From positions 1 to 64,000 of the IMG/VR virus record IMGVR_UViG_3300046167_000733: 64,000 nt of DNA; one strand, 5' to 3'. The DNA comes from a virus. Position 1 is the first letter of the stretch. Each line of letters begins with the position of its first letter. Made by a program: the position numbers and the translations under genes. Shown piece after piece: positions 33,502 to 42,610 of the stretch. The notes under the pieces were generated by a model, which saw only the letters and a list, made by a program, of their open reading frames with translations, did no database searches and had not been told where the DNA came from.

Positions 33502-34196
33502 AGTTATTTATTCACATACCAAAAAATGGTGGAATGACAATCCGTAAGATTGATGGAATACAAAATAAAGTTATGTTCTGTTCTCACGGTAATCACATCA
33601 GTATGGATTATACCAAAAGACTTGAAGGAAAGATGCATTCTACTAATGACCACCAAGGGTATGAACATGCCCGTTGGAGAGATTGGAGAAAGGATTTACG
33701 AGAACAATATAAAGCATTTGCAATCGTAAGAAATCCTTGGGACAGAGTTGTATCACGATATCTCTTTGCAAAGAAACTAATATTACACGAAGGAACTCAA
33801 CCACCTTCATATGCAGATATATCTTCATTCGAAGCATTTCTTGAGGAGAGACATAAGTGGGGTGATGAAGAGTTTATGTGGCATCGTGCAGTAAGAGGTT
33901 GGTATCCTACCTTTGACCACGTAAGTGATGAGAAGGGTGAGAAAGTAAAGTGCGACATACTAAGGTTCGAACACTATAACGAAGATACAAAATTGTATCT
34001 AGGATTGTTACAAAATCCTAATCCAAGAAATATCACTAGAGTTGCTCATGATAATGGTAGAACAGGATACGGCACATCTTATAAGGATATATACACTAAA
34101 GAGACAATACAGATTATAGCAGATTGGTATAAGAAAGACATCGACTATTGGGGATTTGACTTCGATACGAGCGCAACACGGAACTATTGGAAATGA
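33498..34196 (+). CDS. Sulfotransferase (PAPS-dependent type)
   Basis: 232 residues. The 5'-phosphosulfate loop is KLFIHIPKNGGMTI (residues 2-15; usual FIHIPKTGGTSI) and the 3'-phosphate motif is AFAIVRNPWDRVVSRYLF (about 73-90). Both define carbohydrate/membrane-associated sulfotransferases, which move sulfate from PAPS to sugar or protein. Its place among glycosyltransferases suggests a host surface glycan as acceptor. Start on ATGA overlap. Confidence 0.88.
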   Translation: MKLFIHIPKNGGMTIRKIDGIQNKVMFCSHGNHISMDYTKRLEGKMHSTNDHQGYEHARWRDWRKDLREQYKAFAIVRNPWDRVVSRYLFAKKLILHEGTQPPSYADISSFEAFLEERHKWGDEEFMWHRAVRGWYPTFDHVSDEKGEKVKCDILRFEHYNEDTKLYLGLLQNPNPRNITRVAHDNGRTGYGTSYKDIYTKETIQIIADWYKKDIDYWGFDFDTSATRNYWK

Positions 34197-34822
34197 GTAA
34201 TTTAAGAGATTTATTTGATAAGTATAACTGCGATAAGGGTACAGAGAAACATCATTACTATAAAGAGTATGAACCTTATTTTGAAAACAAGCGAAACGAA
34301 CCTGTAAACATACTTGAGATAGGAACATTGGCAGGAGCATCTACTGCGGCATTCTCAGAATATTTTGGTGATAAAGGAACTGTCTATACAATAGATACCT
34401 TTGAACGCATTCACCCAAGAGACATACCGATACTTGAAAAGGATAATGTAAAGTGGTTGAGAGGAAACTCAATGGATGCATCTCTTCCCAACATTATTAA
34501 GAATACTTGGGGAAAGCATATAAAGTTTGATTTCATTATAGATGATGGTGCACATTACCCTGAAGCAAATAGATTGACCTTTGAAAACTGCTATCCCTTT
34601 CTAAAAAAGAATGGTACTTATTTTATTGAAGATTTCTATCCTATGCATATTATGACAAAACAACAACTTGGTCACTATTGGTTACAGAAACACCCTGATA
34701 GATTCAATATATTAAAACATAATAGATTCATGAATGACCTTGACAATTACAACTATGTGTGTTATGATAGAAGGAAAGAAACTGGTAATTGGGATACCTT
34801 TGTTGTGGCAGTAACAAAATGA
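34193..34822 (+). CDS. Class I SAM-dependent methyltransferase
   Basis: 209 residues from ATG 34193. VNILEIGTLAGASTAAFSEYF is the SAM-binding motif I, VYTIDTFE motif II, and FDFIIDDGAHYPE with NGTYFIEDFYP the later motifs of Methyltransf_24 / rhamnosyl O-methyltransferase-like enzymes. O-methylation of a glycan is the likely job in this operon. ATGA overlaps on both sides. Confidence 0.8.
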   Translation: MSNLRDLFDKYNCDKGTEKHHYYKEYEPYFENKRNEPVNILEIGTLAGASTAAFSEYFGDKGTVYTIDTFERIHPRDIPILEKDNVKWLRGNSMDASLPNIIKNTWGKHIKFDFIIDDGAHYPEANRLTFENCYPFLKKNGTYFIEDFYPMHIMTKQQLGHYWLQKHPDRFNILKHNRFMNDLDNYNYVCYDRRKETGNWDTFVVAVTK

Positions 34823-36166
34823 TTAAACTTATATTATTTGACTTAGATGGTGTATTGATTGACACCAAGAATATTCACTTCATTGCATTGAACAAGGCAT
34901 TGGGAGGAGAGTTCGCAATAACAGAAGAAGAACATCTCTCTCATTATGATGGATTGAAAACAACACAGAAACTTGACCTGTTGACAAAACATAAAGGGTT
35001 GCCTGTTTCTTTACATGAGAGTATCAGTGTGGAGAAACAAAAATACACACGAGACTTACTCACAACACTGAGACCTGTAGAAGAGATACAAAAACTATTT
35101 CAAGAGTTAGAGGACAAGGGATATACTATCGGTGTATGCTCTAATGCTATTCGTAGGACAGTACTGACATCTCTTGCGAAGGTAAAACTTCTGCAACACT
35201 GTTCACTTGTATTGTCTAACGAAGATGTTGTGAACGGTAAACCTCACCCTGAGATGTATTGGAAAGCAATGTCTATGATGAAGGTTATTCCTGAAGAGAC
35301 AGTGATTGTAGAAGATAGTCCATATGGATTGCTTGCGGCACAAAGGTCTGGTGCAAAACATATTCCGTGTAGATAATCCTAGTGATGTGACACGAGAGAA
35401 GATATTTGCGAACCTTACAAGTACACCTATGACTCGTAAATGGAAGAACGAGAAACTCAATGTTCTGATTCCAATGGCAGGTGCAGGAAGTCGTTTCTCA
35501 GAGGCAGGATATACATTCCCGAAACCCCTGATTGATGTAAACGGCAAACCTATGATACAGACTGTAGTAGAGAACCTTGGTCTTGATGCGAAGTATCACT
35601 TTGTAGTTCAGAAAGAACATCGCGAGAAATATAATCTTGATTCTATGTTGAACCTTATCTCCCCTGATTGTAATGTGATTGAAGTAGATGGTATTACAGA
35701 GGGTGCGGCATGTACTGCACTCCTCGCAAAAGAATATATTGATAATGATTATCCTCTTTTCTTTGCCAACTCAGACCAATTTGTTGAATGGGATGTAATG
35801 GAGTTCATGTATTCAATGAACGAGAAGAACGCAGACGGAGGTATCGTTACCTTTGAAGCAACTCACCCTAAGTGGAGTTACGCAAAGATAGATGAACGCG
35901 GTTGTGTTACTGAAGTTGCAGAGAAGAACCCTATCAGTAACAATGCTACTGTAGGATATTACTATTGGAAAAATGGTAAGGACTTCGTGAAGTATGCAGA
36001 ACAAATGATTGAACGCGATATACGAGTAAACAATGAGTTCTATGTTTGTCCAGTATTCAATCAAGCAATAGAGGACAACAAAAAAATATACACTCATACT
36101 GCCGATAAGATGTGGGGACTTGGTACACCCGAAGACCTGAGATACTTTTTGGACAAACACAAATGA
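34819..36166 (+). CDS. HAD phosphatase fused to sugar nucleotidyltransferase (frame broken)
   Basis: About 448 residues after removing one inserted base at 35356-35360. N-terminal HAD (residues about 1-190): ILFDLDGVLIDT, VCSNAIRR, then NGKPHPEMYWKAM and VIVEDSPYGLLAA. The reading then continues FRVDNPSDV and enters a nucleotidyltransferase (about 215-448): VLIPMAGAGSRFSEAGYTFPKPLIDVNGKPMI, FFANSDQFVEWD. A phosphatase plus NTP-transferase pair would activate a phosphorylated sugar, as in heptose or hexose pathways. Specific sugar unknown. The next gene starts on ATGA. Confidence 0.82.
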
Positions 36167-36948
36167 AACTCGCGGTCTGTATAAGTGGTGCGATGGGTAA
36201 GTCTAAAAGATTGAGAGACAATCTAAAGATAAACCAAGACATAATAAGGAAGGCAACCTATCCTTACTTTGAAGTTGATTACTTCCTTGCGACGTGGGAA
36301 AATACAATCAACACTACTCTTGAACCTAACTTTATATATGAAACACCCGAAATGCATTACCATCCTGTAATGGATACCGAACCGTTTCCAACATACAAAC
36401 ACACAAACTATAAGTCAGTGGTTGTAGGTGATGACCCTGTTCATCATTCTCTCAAAGAGAAGACACTACACCGAACAAAACAAATTCTCATTCATAACTA
36501 TCTCATAGAAGAGATTGAACACGATGGATATGATATGGTGATTCGTCTGAGATATGATTCTGTATTGAGTGACAAGATAGATTGGAAAGAACTCATAATG
36601 AAATCTTATTGGTCAAAGAAAGCAATGGGATTTGCGATACGATATAAGAGGTGGACTGATGCTCACAGACTATACGATATTCCACACATATATAATCCTA
36701 AAGACAAAGTACCAAATAATGAAGGAGAAAAGGGTTCACAGGATTGGAACTATTCTATAAATGACCATATGATTATTCATCCAATGTCATTGTGGAGCAC
36801 AAAAAGAGTACACGAGTTACACGAGAATAAAAAGTTACAAGTAGCAGAATGGGGTTGGTATCAAGTTTTGAGTCAACCTTACGGAGACAATCATCATTCT
36901 TATTATGGTGGTGTCACATTAGAAAGACATTTTAAGTATACGATATGA
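36163..36948 (+). CDS. Putative glycosyltransferase, 261 aa
   Basis: 261 residues: LAVCISGAMGKSKRLRDNL start, FEVDYFLATWEN, later HDGYDMVIRLRYDS and SINDHMIIHPMSLW. This order resembles the short GT-like proteins of marine phages that begin with a Rossmann-like IxGxM region and carry an RxRYDxxL motif. Catalysis is not proven. ATGA overlaps on both ends place it firmly in the glycan operon. Confidence 0.6.
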   Translation: MKLAVCISGAMGKSKRLRDNLKINQDIIRKATYPYFEVDYFLATWENTINTTLEPNFIYETPEMHYHPVMDTEPFPTYKHTNYKSVVVGDDPVHHSLKEKTLHRTKQILIHNYLIEEIEHDGYDMVIRLRYDSVLSDKIDWKELIMKSYWSKKAMGFAIRYKRWTDAHRLYDIPHIYNPKDKVPNNEGEKGSQDWNYSINDHMIIHPMSLWSTKRVHELHENKKLQVAEWGWYQVLSQPYGDNHHSYYGGVTLERHFKYTI

Positions 36949-37661
36949 TAAAAGGTTACATCATAACACTTGACAACAATCAACCTAGTGTTGAAGCATG
37001 TCATAAATGTATCGGTTCAATCCGTAGTACAAAGAGTGAGATAGACCCTTCTGTATTTGTTGCGACTGTCCCACGACAAATTAAAAGACATCTTGAAGAG
37101 ATTGATATGGGTAACTGTGAATGGACTTACCCTGTCACAAAAGAAGAAGATGGACTTGATATTTTGTCGGGATTATACCTGAGACATTATCCTACCGCAA
37201 ATAATAATAATCGTGTTGCTTGTGCAGTCTCTCATATGCGACTATGGCATAAATGTTCTATAGGTAAGAAACCTATTATCATACTTGAACACGACGCAAT
37301 CTTTACAAGGAAGTTTGTGTTTGAACCTTTGGAAGAAGAGTTCAAGGGAGGGATACTCGGATTGAATGACCCACGAGGTGCAACAAGACGAAGTAATGTA
37401 TTCCATAATGTTGCGAGTTCTAAGATGGGGTTACAACCTGTACCGACAGTAGATGACATGGAAGTCCCACAAGGTCTTGCAGGAAACTCTGCATATCTTA
37501 TCACACCAAAGGGTGCTAAGAAACTACTAGATAAAGTAAGAGAAGTTGGAATATGGGCAAACGATGCTCTTATGTGTAAACAGTTTTTCCCTTGGATGCA
37601 AATAGTGTATCCATACTATACAACAATACAAAGAGGATTGAAATCAACAACTACATCATGA
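36945..37661 (+). CDS. GT25-family glycosyltransferase (first copy)
   Basis: 238 residues. GYIITLDNNQPSVEACHKCIGSI start, CAVSHMRLWHKCSIGKKPIIILEHDAIF (the GT25/LPS-biosynthesis signature with the EHDA acidic site), and AGNSAYLITPKGAKKLL near the end. GT25 enzymes add galactose or related sugars to LPS cores. The next gene is a diverged paralogue. Confidence 0.8.
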   Translation: MIKGYIITLDNNQPSVEACHKCIGSIRSTKSEIDPSVFVATVPRQIKRHLEEIDMGNCEWTYPVTKEEDGLDILSGLYLRHYPTANNNNRVACAVSHMRLWHKCSIGKKPIIILEHDAIFTRKFVFEPLEEEFKGGILGLNDPRGATRRSNVFHNVASSKMGLQPVPTVDDMEVPQGLAGNSAYLITPKGAKKLLDKVREVGIWANDALMCKQFFPWMQIVYPYYTTIQRGLKSTTTS

Positions 37662-38311
37662 CAAAAGCATATGTAATAACAATATTAGAGAATGAAAAGT
37701 CTGTCAAGGTTGCTAACAGATGTATAAGTTCCGCAAAGGTTCAAGGGTTGGAGGTGGAGAAGTTTCCTGCGATTACTCCAAAAGATGACCCCATAAAACT
37801 CTTACAGGATAAAGGCATTGACCCAAATGTATTTGATGAAGTCTACTCACGTAATCTAAATTGTATTGCCGCGTTTCTGTCACACTATTCTCTCTGGGAG
37901 AAGTGCGCAAAGGGTAATGAAAACTTTGTTATATTCGAACACGATGCCTTTGTATTTTCACCTGTTCCTGTCAACGCAAACTTTACATATGTAATGAATA
38001 TAGGTCAACCCTCTTATGGTAGTTATGCAACACCATCTGTATTAGGAATCAATCCCCTGACCACAAAGAGATACTTTGGTGGGGCACACGCATATATGGT
38101 AACTCCTACAGGGGCAAAACTACTTGTAGAGAATGCACCTTTACACGCACGACCTACTGATATCTATATGAACCTTGCAACGTTTCCTTGGTTACAAGAA
38201 TACTATCCCTTTGTTGCTGATGCAAGAGATAGTTTCACTACGATACAAGTAGAACGAGGGTGTACCGCGAAACATAACTACAGAGATGGATATGAGATAA
38301 TCGATGCGTGA
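37658..38311 (+). CDS. GT25-family glycosyltransferase (second copy)
   Basis: 217 residues from ATG 37658. AYVITILENEKSVKVANRCI start, AAFLSHYSLWEKCAKGNENFVIFEHDAFV signature and GGAHAYMVTPTGAKLLV end closely parallel the previous gene, so a tandem duplication followed by divergence is likely. ATGA overlap before it and an 8-base overlap after it. Confidence 0.8.
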   Translation: MTKAYVITILENEKSVKVANRCISSAKVQGLEVEKFPAITPKDDPIKLLQDKGIDPNVFDEVYSRNLNCIAAFLSHYSLWEKCAKGNENFVIFEHDAFVFSPVPVNANFTYVMNIGQPSYGSYATPSVLGINPLTTKRYFGGAHAYMVTPTGAKLLVENAPLHARPTDIYMNLATFPWLQEYYPFVADARDSFTTIQVERGCTAKHNYRDGYEIIDA

Positions 38312-38952
38312 GGTATTTTTAACAGGATGTGATAAAAAAACTGAGTGGCAACTCCCTTGGTTTATAAATAACTTTAATAGGTTTGTTCCTAGCGGAGACC
38401 TAGTGATTGCTGACTTTGGTATGAGTGAAGAGATGTTGAGTCATATCTCAATGTTTGAAGTGATACCTATACAGTCTGGAGAGAAGGGTTGGTTCAAGAA
38501 ACCTCGTGCTATGCTTGCCGCATCTTCTCTACCTAAAGTAAAGAAAGGTATGTTGGTTAGATACTGACTGTGAGATTGCAGGACGTGTTGACCATATATT
38601 TGATTTGAGTGAACCGCATAAACTAGGAATGGTAGAAGACAGACCTTGGACGGCACGAAGAAATGAACTTGGTAAATGGTATAATAGTGGTGTTGTTTTG
38701 ATAGAAGGAACACCCAAGATACTGAAGGATTGGGCAAACGAATGTTTATCTAACCCTGTTCAAGGTGACCAAGAAGTATTGTATCTTATGATGGGAGGAG
38801 ATGAGATAAAGAAACTATCCTTTATCAATCCTTTGCCTCACACATACAATACTTTAAGATTAGACTATATAGATAATATCGCAGTAGAAAACCCAAGAAT
38901 AATTCATCATACTGGTGAGAAGGGAAATCAAGTAATAAGGAAACAGTTATGA
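38304..38952 (+). CDS. Glycosyltransferase-like protein (frame broken)
   Basis: About 215 residues after removing one G at 38547-38548, which turns ...KKGMLVRY-stop into KVCWLDTDCEIAGRVDHIFDL. The restored DTDCE is the D-x-D-type metal site of GT-A enzymes. N-terminal TGCDKKTEWQLPWFINNF and later NSGVVLIEG also fit. Without the correction both halves lack a complete catalytic core. Part of the glycan operon. Confidence 0.7.
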
Positions 38953-39158
38953 AGAACGCACATTTGATAAACGCATTAATAAAGAAACTAGAGGGTGAGA
39001 TTGCAGTTGCAGAAGCAAATGTAAGTGTCTACCTACAGAACCCTGCAGGTATTGGAGAACATTCTGATATCGTGGAATCTATCGAAACAGAAATCGGTAA
39101 GATGGCAGAAGCACAAGATAAGATAGAGGCATGTCAACGAGTACTCTCTAATGTATGA
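38949..39158 (+). CDS. Coiled-coil small protein, 69 aa
   Basis: 69 residues, helical with heptad-like spacing (LINALIKKLEGEIAVAEANVSVYL, ESIETEIGKMAEAQDKIEAC). Similar small coiled-coil proteins accompany replication or nuclease genes in T4-like phages. ATGA overlap upstream; 8-base overlap with the nuclease gene downstream. Confidence 0.6.
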   Translation: MKNAHLINALIKKLEGEIAVAEANVSVYLQNPAGIGEHSDIVESIETEIGKMAEAQDKIEACQRVLSNV

Positions 39159-39600
39159 GTACAAATGTAAGATAGTCAAAATCATTGACGGTGACACTGT
39201 TGATGTTGACATTGACTTAGGGTTTGGTATGTGGGTACATAAAGAACGTATTCGTTTATTTGGTATCGATACCCCTGAGTCACGTACAAGAGACTTAGAA
39301 GAAAAACACTTTGGTCTCAAAGCAAAACAATTTCTTACCGATATGCTAAATGACCCCAAGGGTATTAAACTTGTTACCAAGAAAGATGGCAAGGGTAAGT
39401 ACGGACGCATACTGGGCGAACTCTGGAGATGCGGCAACTTCGGTGACCAATCCATAAATGATTATATGATTGAGAAGGGGCATGCCGCCGCATACTTTGG
39501 TCAATCAAAAGAACTGATTGCAGAGAAACATATAGAGAATAGACTGAAGGTTGACCCTGAGTGGAACCCTGATACCTTTGTGTTTGGTGAAACAAAATAG
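39151..39600 (+). CDS. Thermonuclease (SNase-family nuclease)
   Basis: 149 residues. KIIDGDTVDVDIDLGFG start, RIRLFGIDTPESR with the catalytic Asp/Arg/Thr region, LVTKKDGKGKYGRILGELW with the Lys-x-Tyr-Gly-Arg site, and a G-H-A-A-x-Y motif. This is the complete staphylococcal-nuclease signature. No signal peptide, so it acts inside the infected cell, perhaps in host DNA or RNA breakdown. Last gene of the P9 operon. Confidence 0.9.
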   Translation: MYEYKCKIVKIIDGDTVDVDIDLGFGMWVHKERIRLFGIDTPESRTRDLEEKHFGLKAKQFLTDMLNDPKGIKLVTKKDGKGKYGRILGELWRCGNFGDQSINDYMIEKGHAAAYFGQSKELIAEKHIENRLKVDPEWNPDTFVFGETK

Positions 39601-39603
39601 TGC

Positions 39604-39632
39604 TTGACTTATAACACAAAATAGTATATAAT
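39604..39632 (+). promoter_or_regulatory. Early sigma70-like promoter P10
   Basis: TTGACT (39604-39609), 17 bp, perfect TATAAT (39627-39632), preceded by AGTGC. The expected start coincides with ATG 39639. Confidence 0.82.
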
Positions 39633-39638
39633 GGTAAT

Positions 39639-40268
39639 ATGACAAAACGTGTAAACATACTTGGTAATGGTGATAGTGCAGGAATGTTCAAGAGAGGAAC
39701 CCCTGGGAAACTTCTTGTCTGCAATATGCCTCCGTTTGAGATTACACGTCAAGAAGTACACGCAACTTGTATGGTCGATTTCAAGATGATGAAGTCTCTT
39801 CAAGCAGGTCATCTTCAACTTGATATGTATGATTGGGTATTGGGTACTCGCCCAAAGATATGGATGGAACAACAAGGTTCTTTCTATTTGAGATACTCAC
39901 ATCTTGTAAGAGGTTTTTATACTCACATACCTGAGTATGTTACTGAGATTGCAGGAAGTCCACAACAGGCGGCAACCAACTTCAACTGTGGTCATTTGGC
40001 AACACACTATGCCTGTAATAAAATGAAAGCAGAAGAAGTTCATCTCTATGGGTTTGATAGTATCTTTGATATGAATCTAAATAGTTTCACTGACTTGTTA
40101 TTAGAGTCAGACCGAAGTACAGGGAACACAGTCAGATTGAATAATTGGTGGAGACCTATCTGGGAAAATATGTTTAAAGAGTTCCCTAATACTAAGTTTG
40201 TTCTTCATCATATACACCCTAACATAAAGATTAGGTTGCCTGAGAACTGCAGTATAGAAGTTAAATAA
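39639..40268 (+). CDS. Putative glycosyltransferase/sialyltransferase-like protein
   Basis: 209 residues. The start VNILGNGDSAGMFKRG resembles the nucleotide-binding GNGxS entry of DUF115/sialyltransferase-like GT-B folds in phages, and NCGHLATHYACNKMKAEEVHLYGFDSIF matches the later conserved block. Likely acts on surface glycans like the preceding island. The ATG follows promoter P10 by only 6 nt with no ribosome-binding site, so a leaderless message is predicted. Confidence 0.6.
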   Translation: MTKRVNILGNGDSAGMFKRGTPGKLLVCNMPPFEITRQEVHATCMVDFKMMKSLQAGHLQLDMYDWVLGTRPKIWMEQQGSFYLRYSHLVRGFYTHIPEYVTEIAGSPQQAATNFNCGHLATHYACNKMKAEEVHLYGFDSIFDMNLNSFTDLLLESDRSTGNTVRLNNWWRPIWENMFKEFPNTKFVLHHIHPNIKIRLPENCSIEVK

Positions 40269-40270
40269 CT

Positions 40271-40278
40271 TATAAATA
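40271..40278 (+). promoter_or_regulatory. T4-type late promoter L6
   Basis: TATAAATA right after the preceding stop; AAAGGAG site and ATG 40307 follow. Confidence 0.78.
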
Positions 40279-40306
40279 AATATATTACTAGTAAAGGAGT
40301 AAAAAC

Positions 40307-40507
40307 ATGGAAAAACTAAAAAGTTTAGGAATGAAAATCGGTGCGAAGGTAGATGCCTTACGCGCAACAAGAAAAGGTTTATGGGTCGGTCTAGGACTTG
40401 GCATACTTAACCTTGTAGTAGGTATACCGTCTGGTAATGTTGTTATGATGGTTACAGGTGGATTATTGATTATTGTGGATGGATATGACCTATGGAAGGC
40501 AAAGTAA
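40307..40507 (+). CDS. Small late membrane protein, 66 aa
   Basis: 66 residues with a basic N-terminus and two closely spaced hydrophobic helices (about 27-42 and 45-60). Strong AAAGGAG site. Expressed from late promoter L6; small two-helix topology is holin-like, but there is no diagnostic motif. Its 3' end overlaps the next gene by 16 bases. Confidence 0.6.
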   Translation: MEKLKSLGMKIGAKVDALRATRKGLWVGLGLGILNLVVGIPSGNVVMMVTGGLLIIVDGYDLWKAK

Positions 40508-40719
40508 ATAAATCTAGAGCAGTCTTTGCACCAGAGGATTATCCTGTGATACGCAAAGCACTTCAAATATATTTACATACCGAGAAGAGTGCCCACGAAA
40601 GTCGGATACTCTCTCGGTTACTACATCGATTACATCGTGTAGAGTATGAACACGAAAAGAATAAAAAGAATCAAAATACAGATTATGAACTATTTAACAG
40701 CGAAATGAACAAAAGGTGA
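40492..40719 (+). CDS. Hypothetical basic protein, 75 aa
   Basis: 75 residues, rich in His/Arg/Lys (SRILSRLLHRLHRVEYEHEKNKK), probably helical. Starts inside the preceding membrane-protein gene. No family recognised. Confidence 0.5.
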   Translation: MEGKVNKSRAVFAPEDYPVIRKALQIYLHTEKSAHESRILSRLLHRLHRVEYEHEKNKKNQNTDYELFNSEMNKR

Positions 40720-40722
40720 AAA

Positions 40723-40899
40723 ATGACTAACGAACGATATTATGACTATATGAGAAAAAGAATTATTGAAGAGAGAAGATTAAGAGATGGCGAGGGTCAA
40801 CCCACCATCAGAAATCTTGAGAGTAGAATATCTCGTCTCGAAAGACGCATAGAGTTTTTAGAAGATAAAGACTTCGAAAGATACACAGAGAATAATTAG
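40723..40899 (+). CDS. Small coiled-coil protein, 58 aa
   Basis: 58 residues, strongly helical and charged (NLESRISRLERRIEFLEDKDFERY). Good AAAAGGTGAAAA leader. It ends two bases before the convergent minus-strand gene, with no terminator hairpin visible between them. Confidence 0.58.
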   Translation: MTNERYYDYMRKRIIEERRLRDGEGQPTIRNLESRISRLERRIEFLEDKDFERYTENN

Positions 40900-40901
40900 A
40901 C

Positions 40902-41612
40902 TTACTTAACGGGAGTTCTTTTGAATGAAGTAATACCCTTTTTCTTCATCTCTGCTTTCTTCCAATTTTTGTAGATAGCAGTTGTTGGTTCTTTGTTTAT
41001 CCAAGGTTTAAGTTTCTGCATCGCTTTATTGCATTGAGCAGTTAGGTCTTCTATTGTTGTTGTAGTTGCATTCTCTATCTCAATAAACTGTTTACCAAAC
41101 ATTCTCTTGAAATCATTACGATTTGCCTGAACTCTTTTCCAAGTCTGCGTGACTAACTTTGGTCCAATGGTTCTTTTCCTATTCTTATCTCTTTCAATAG
41201 AAGTCTCAAGTGGGGTGTTGACAAAAATCATACCAACCTCATAACCCATGTCCATCATTGCTTGACACTCTTCTTTCACATCGTCAAGGTCTTTACCTGT
41301 ACCGTCAACTATGAGACCTAATCTACCCTTCAACCATTGTTCCTTTTGTTTATCAGTAAGTATCTTTGCATCTCCACGGATTGCTTGACCCTGTGCTGAC
41401 GCAATATCATCGGGCGTCAATGTAAGTCCTGCCTTTGCGAGCATTCTTTCATAATTGGGGTCACTATTTGATACCTTCATTCCATACGCTCTTAAACCTG
41501 CCAGTGCTATGACAAAACTTTTACCTGACCCTGCGCCACCTGCCATCATGATTGCCTTGAAAGAAGCAGTGTCTTCCAAACCTTCTGATATAAAACTTTT
41601 AAAATCTAACAT
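40902..41612 (-). CDS. Zeta-toxin-like P-loop kinase
   Basis: 236 residues. Walker A is IMMAGGAGSGKSF (about residues 21-33); later VSNSDPNYERM and GLIVDGTGKDLDDV resemble the zeta-toxin/polynucleotide-kinase group of P-loop proteins found in T4-like phages. Substrate unknown (nucleic acid 5' end, UDP-sugar or protein). It shares one base with the preceding minus-strand gene (TAATG), so the two are translated together, in a late operon from L7. Confidence 0.7.
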   Translation of the reverse strand: MLDFKSFISEGLEDTASFKAIMMAGGAGSGKSFVIALAGLRAYGMKVSNSDPNYERMLAKAGLTLTPDDIASAQGQAIRGDAKILTDKQKEQWLKGRLGLIVDGTGKDLDDVKEECQAMMDMGYEVGMIFVNTPLETSIERDKNRKRTIGPKLVTQTWKRVQANRNDFKRMFGKQFIEIENATTTTIEDLTAQCNKAMQKLKPWINKEPTTAIYKNWKKAEMKKKGITSFKRTPVK

Positions 41613-42184
41613 TATCCTACCTTATATATTTGTTCTATGGATTCTATATTATGAAATACTCGTTGGTATTTATCTGTTTCTTTTTGTCTGCTCATATCCT
41701 CGTTGAGAATAATATTAGATACGAGTTGAACATTTTCTCTTGGTAATATTCCACCCTGTAGAGTTCTATCTGAACCCCTGTAGATATCAATCAAGTCAAA
41801 CACTTCAGTACAATGAGGTGAGAAGACTGCTTTTATTTCGTGTAACTTATGTTTACTGTTTGTGAGTGATTCGTTTCCAAGTAGGACAACAGCATCAAAA
41901 GGTTCTCCGTCATGGTTCATTCTAACCTTGTCTTGTCCTAGATGATAGAACGAATCAACTTCTACAATATCAACATCGAGGTCTTCATACAACCCACCAA
42001 ATCTATTCTCTAATCTCTTTGGTGTTGTTACACTCATCTTACCTACTCCATAATTGAACTTATGTATTGCAGGGATAAGATGGTCACCTTCACTGTGTGT
42101 AGGATTACTTGATGTCACAACAAGAATATTCTTATAATCACCTGCAAGTATCATAGCACTCATAACAGAAGCATCACTTATCAA
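41612..42184 (-). CDS. Hypothetical protein, 190 aa
   Basis: 190 residues. The only available start is TTG at 42184; the frame is closed further upstream. Alternating hydrophobic strands (NILVVTSSNPTH, DAVVLLGNES) suggest a Rossmann-like alpha/beta fold, but I recognise no family. Coupled by TAATG to the P-loop kinase gene that follows, so a joint function is plausible. Confidence 0.55.
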   Translation of the reverse strand: MISDASVMSAMILAGDYKNILVVTSSNPTHSEGDHLIPAIHKFNYGVGKMSVTTPKRLENRFGGLYEDLDVDIVEVDSFYHLGQDKVRMNHDGEPFDAVVLLGNESLTNSKHKLHEIKAVFSPHCTEVFDLIDIYRGSDRTLQGGILPRENVQLVSNIILNEDMSRQKETDKYQRVFHNIESIEQIYKVG

Positions 42185-42197
42185 ATCAACAACATCA

Positions 42198-42326
42198 TCA
42201 TCCTTTAAGTGCTTTTATGTATTCTCTTATATTTGCGAGAAGGTCTTTCTTGCGTTGACGATTGTTAATGACAGATTTAAACTCTCCATCAACATATCCC
42301 ATAGGTTGTGTTCTATAGCGTATCAT
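42198..42326 (-). CDS. Small basic protein, 42 aa
   Basis: 42 residues from ATG at 42326, very basic (NNRQRKKDLLANIREYIKALKG). It lies between two minus-strand genes with gaps of 2 and 13 bases, typical of this genome's operons. No family recognised. Confidence 0.5.
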   Translation of the reverse strand: MIRYRTQPMGYVDGEFKSVINNRQRKKDLLANIREYIKALKG

Positions 42327-42328
42327 AA

Positions 42329-42592
42329 CTATCCCTGATATATCTTTTGTATGTGGTCTTCGAACTGTTCTACCTTCTCAAGTCTATTCTGCCACAGGAT
42401 GTAATCTTTCTCTGGGTTCTTCTTGAGGTTATTGAGTAGAGGTGTTATTGCGTTATATAGTTTATCTAGTCTGTCTTGTGTCTCGGATACTGATGTAGAT
42501 ACAGTCTCAACCTTTGCAGTTGCCTGTTGTACTGCTTCTAGTTCCTGTTCATCTACTATCGTAAAACCGAAATCGAATAAATCGTCTGCCAT
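42329..42592 (-). CDS. Conserved T4-like phage protein, 87 aa
   Basis: 87 residues: ADDLFDFGFTIVDEQELEAV start, a coiled-coil middle, then LYNAITPLLNNLKKNPEKDYILWQNR. I recall this as strongly conserved in T4-like marine phages, always small and of unknown function. GGAG site; late promoter L7 lies just upstream on the minus strand. Confidence 0.72.
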   Translation of the reverse strand: MADDLFDFGFTIVDEQELEAVQQATAKVETVSTSVSETQDRLDKLYNAITPLLNNLKKNPEKDYILWQNRLEKVEQFEDHIQKIYQG

Positions 42593-42610
42593 TTGTAAAT
42601 CTCCTAGTTC

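Noticed and set aside
40900-40901. Terminator between convergent genes at 40.9 kb
   Set aside because: The stops are two bases apart and no hairpin with a T-run is visible there.
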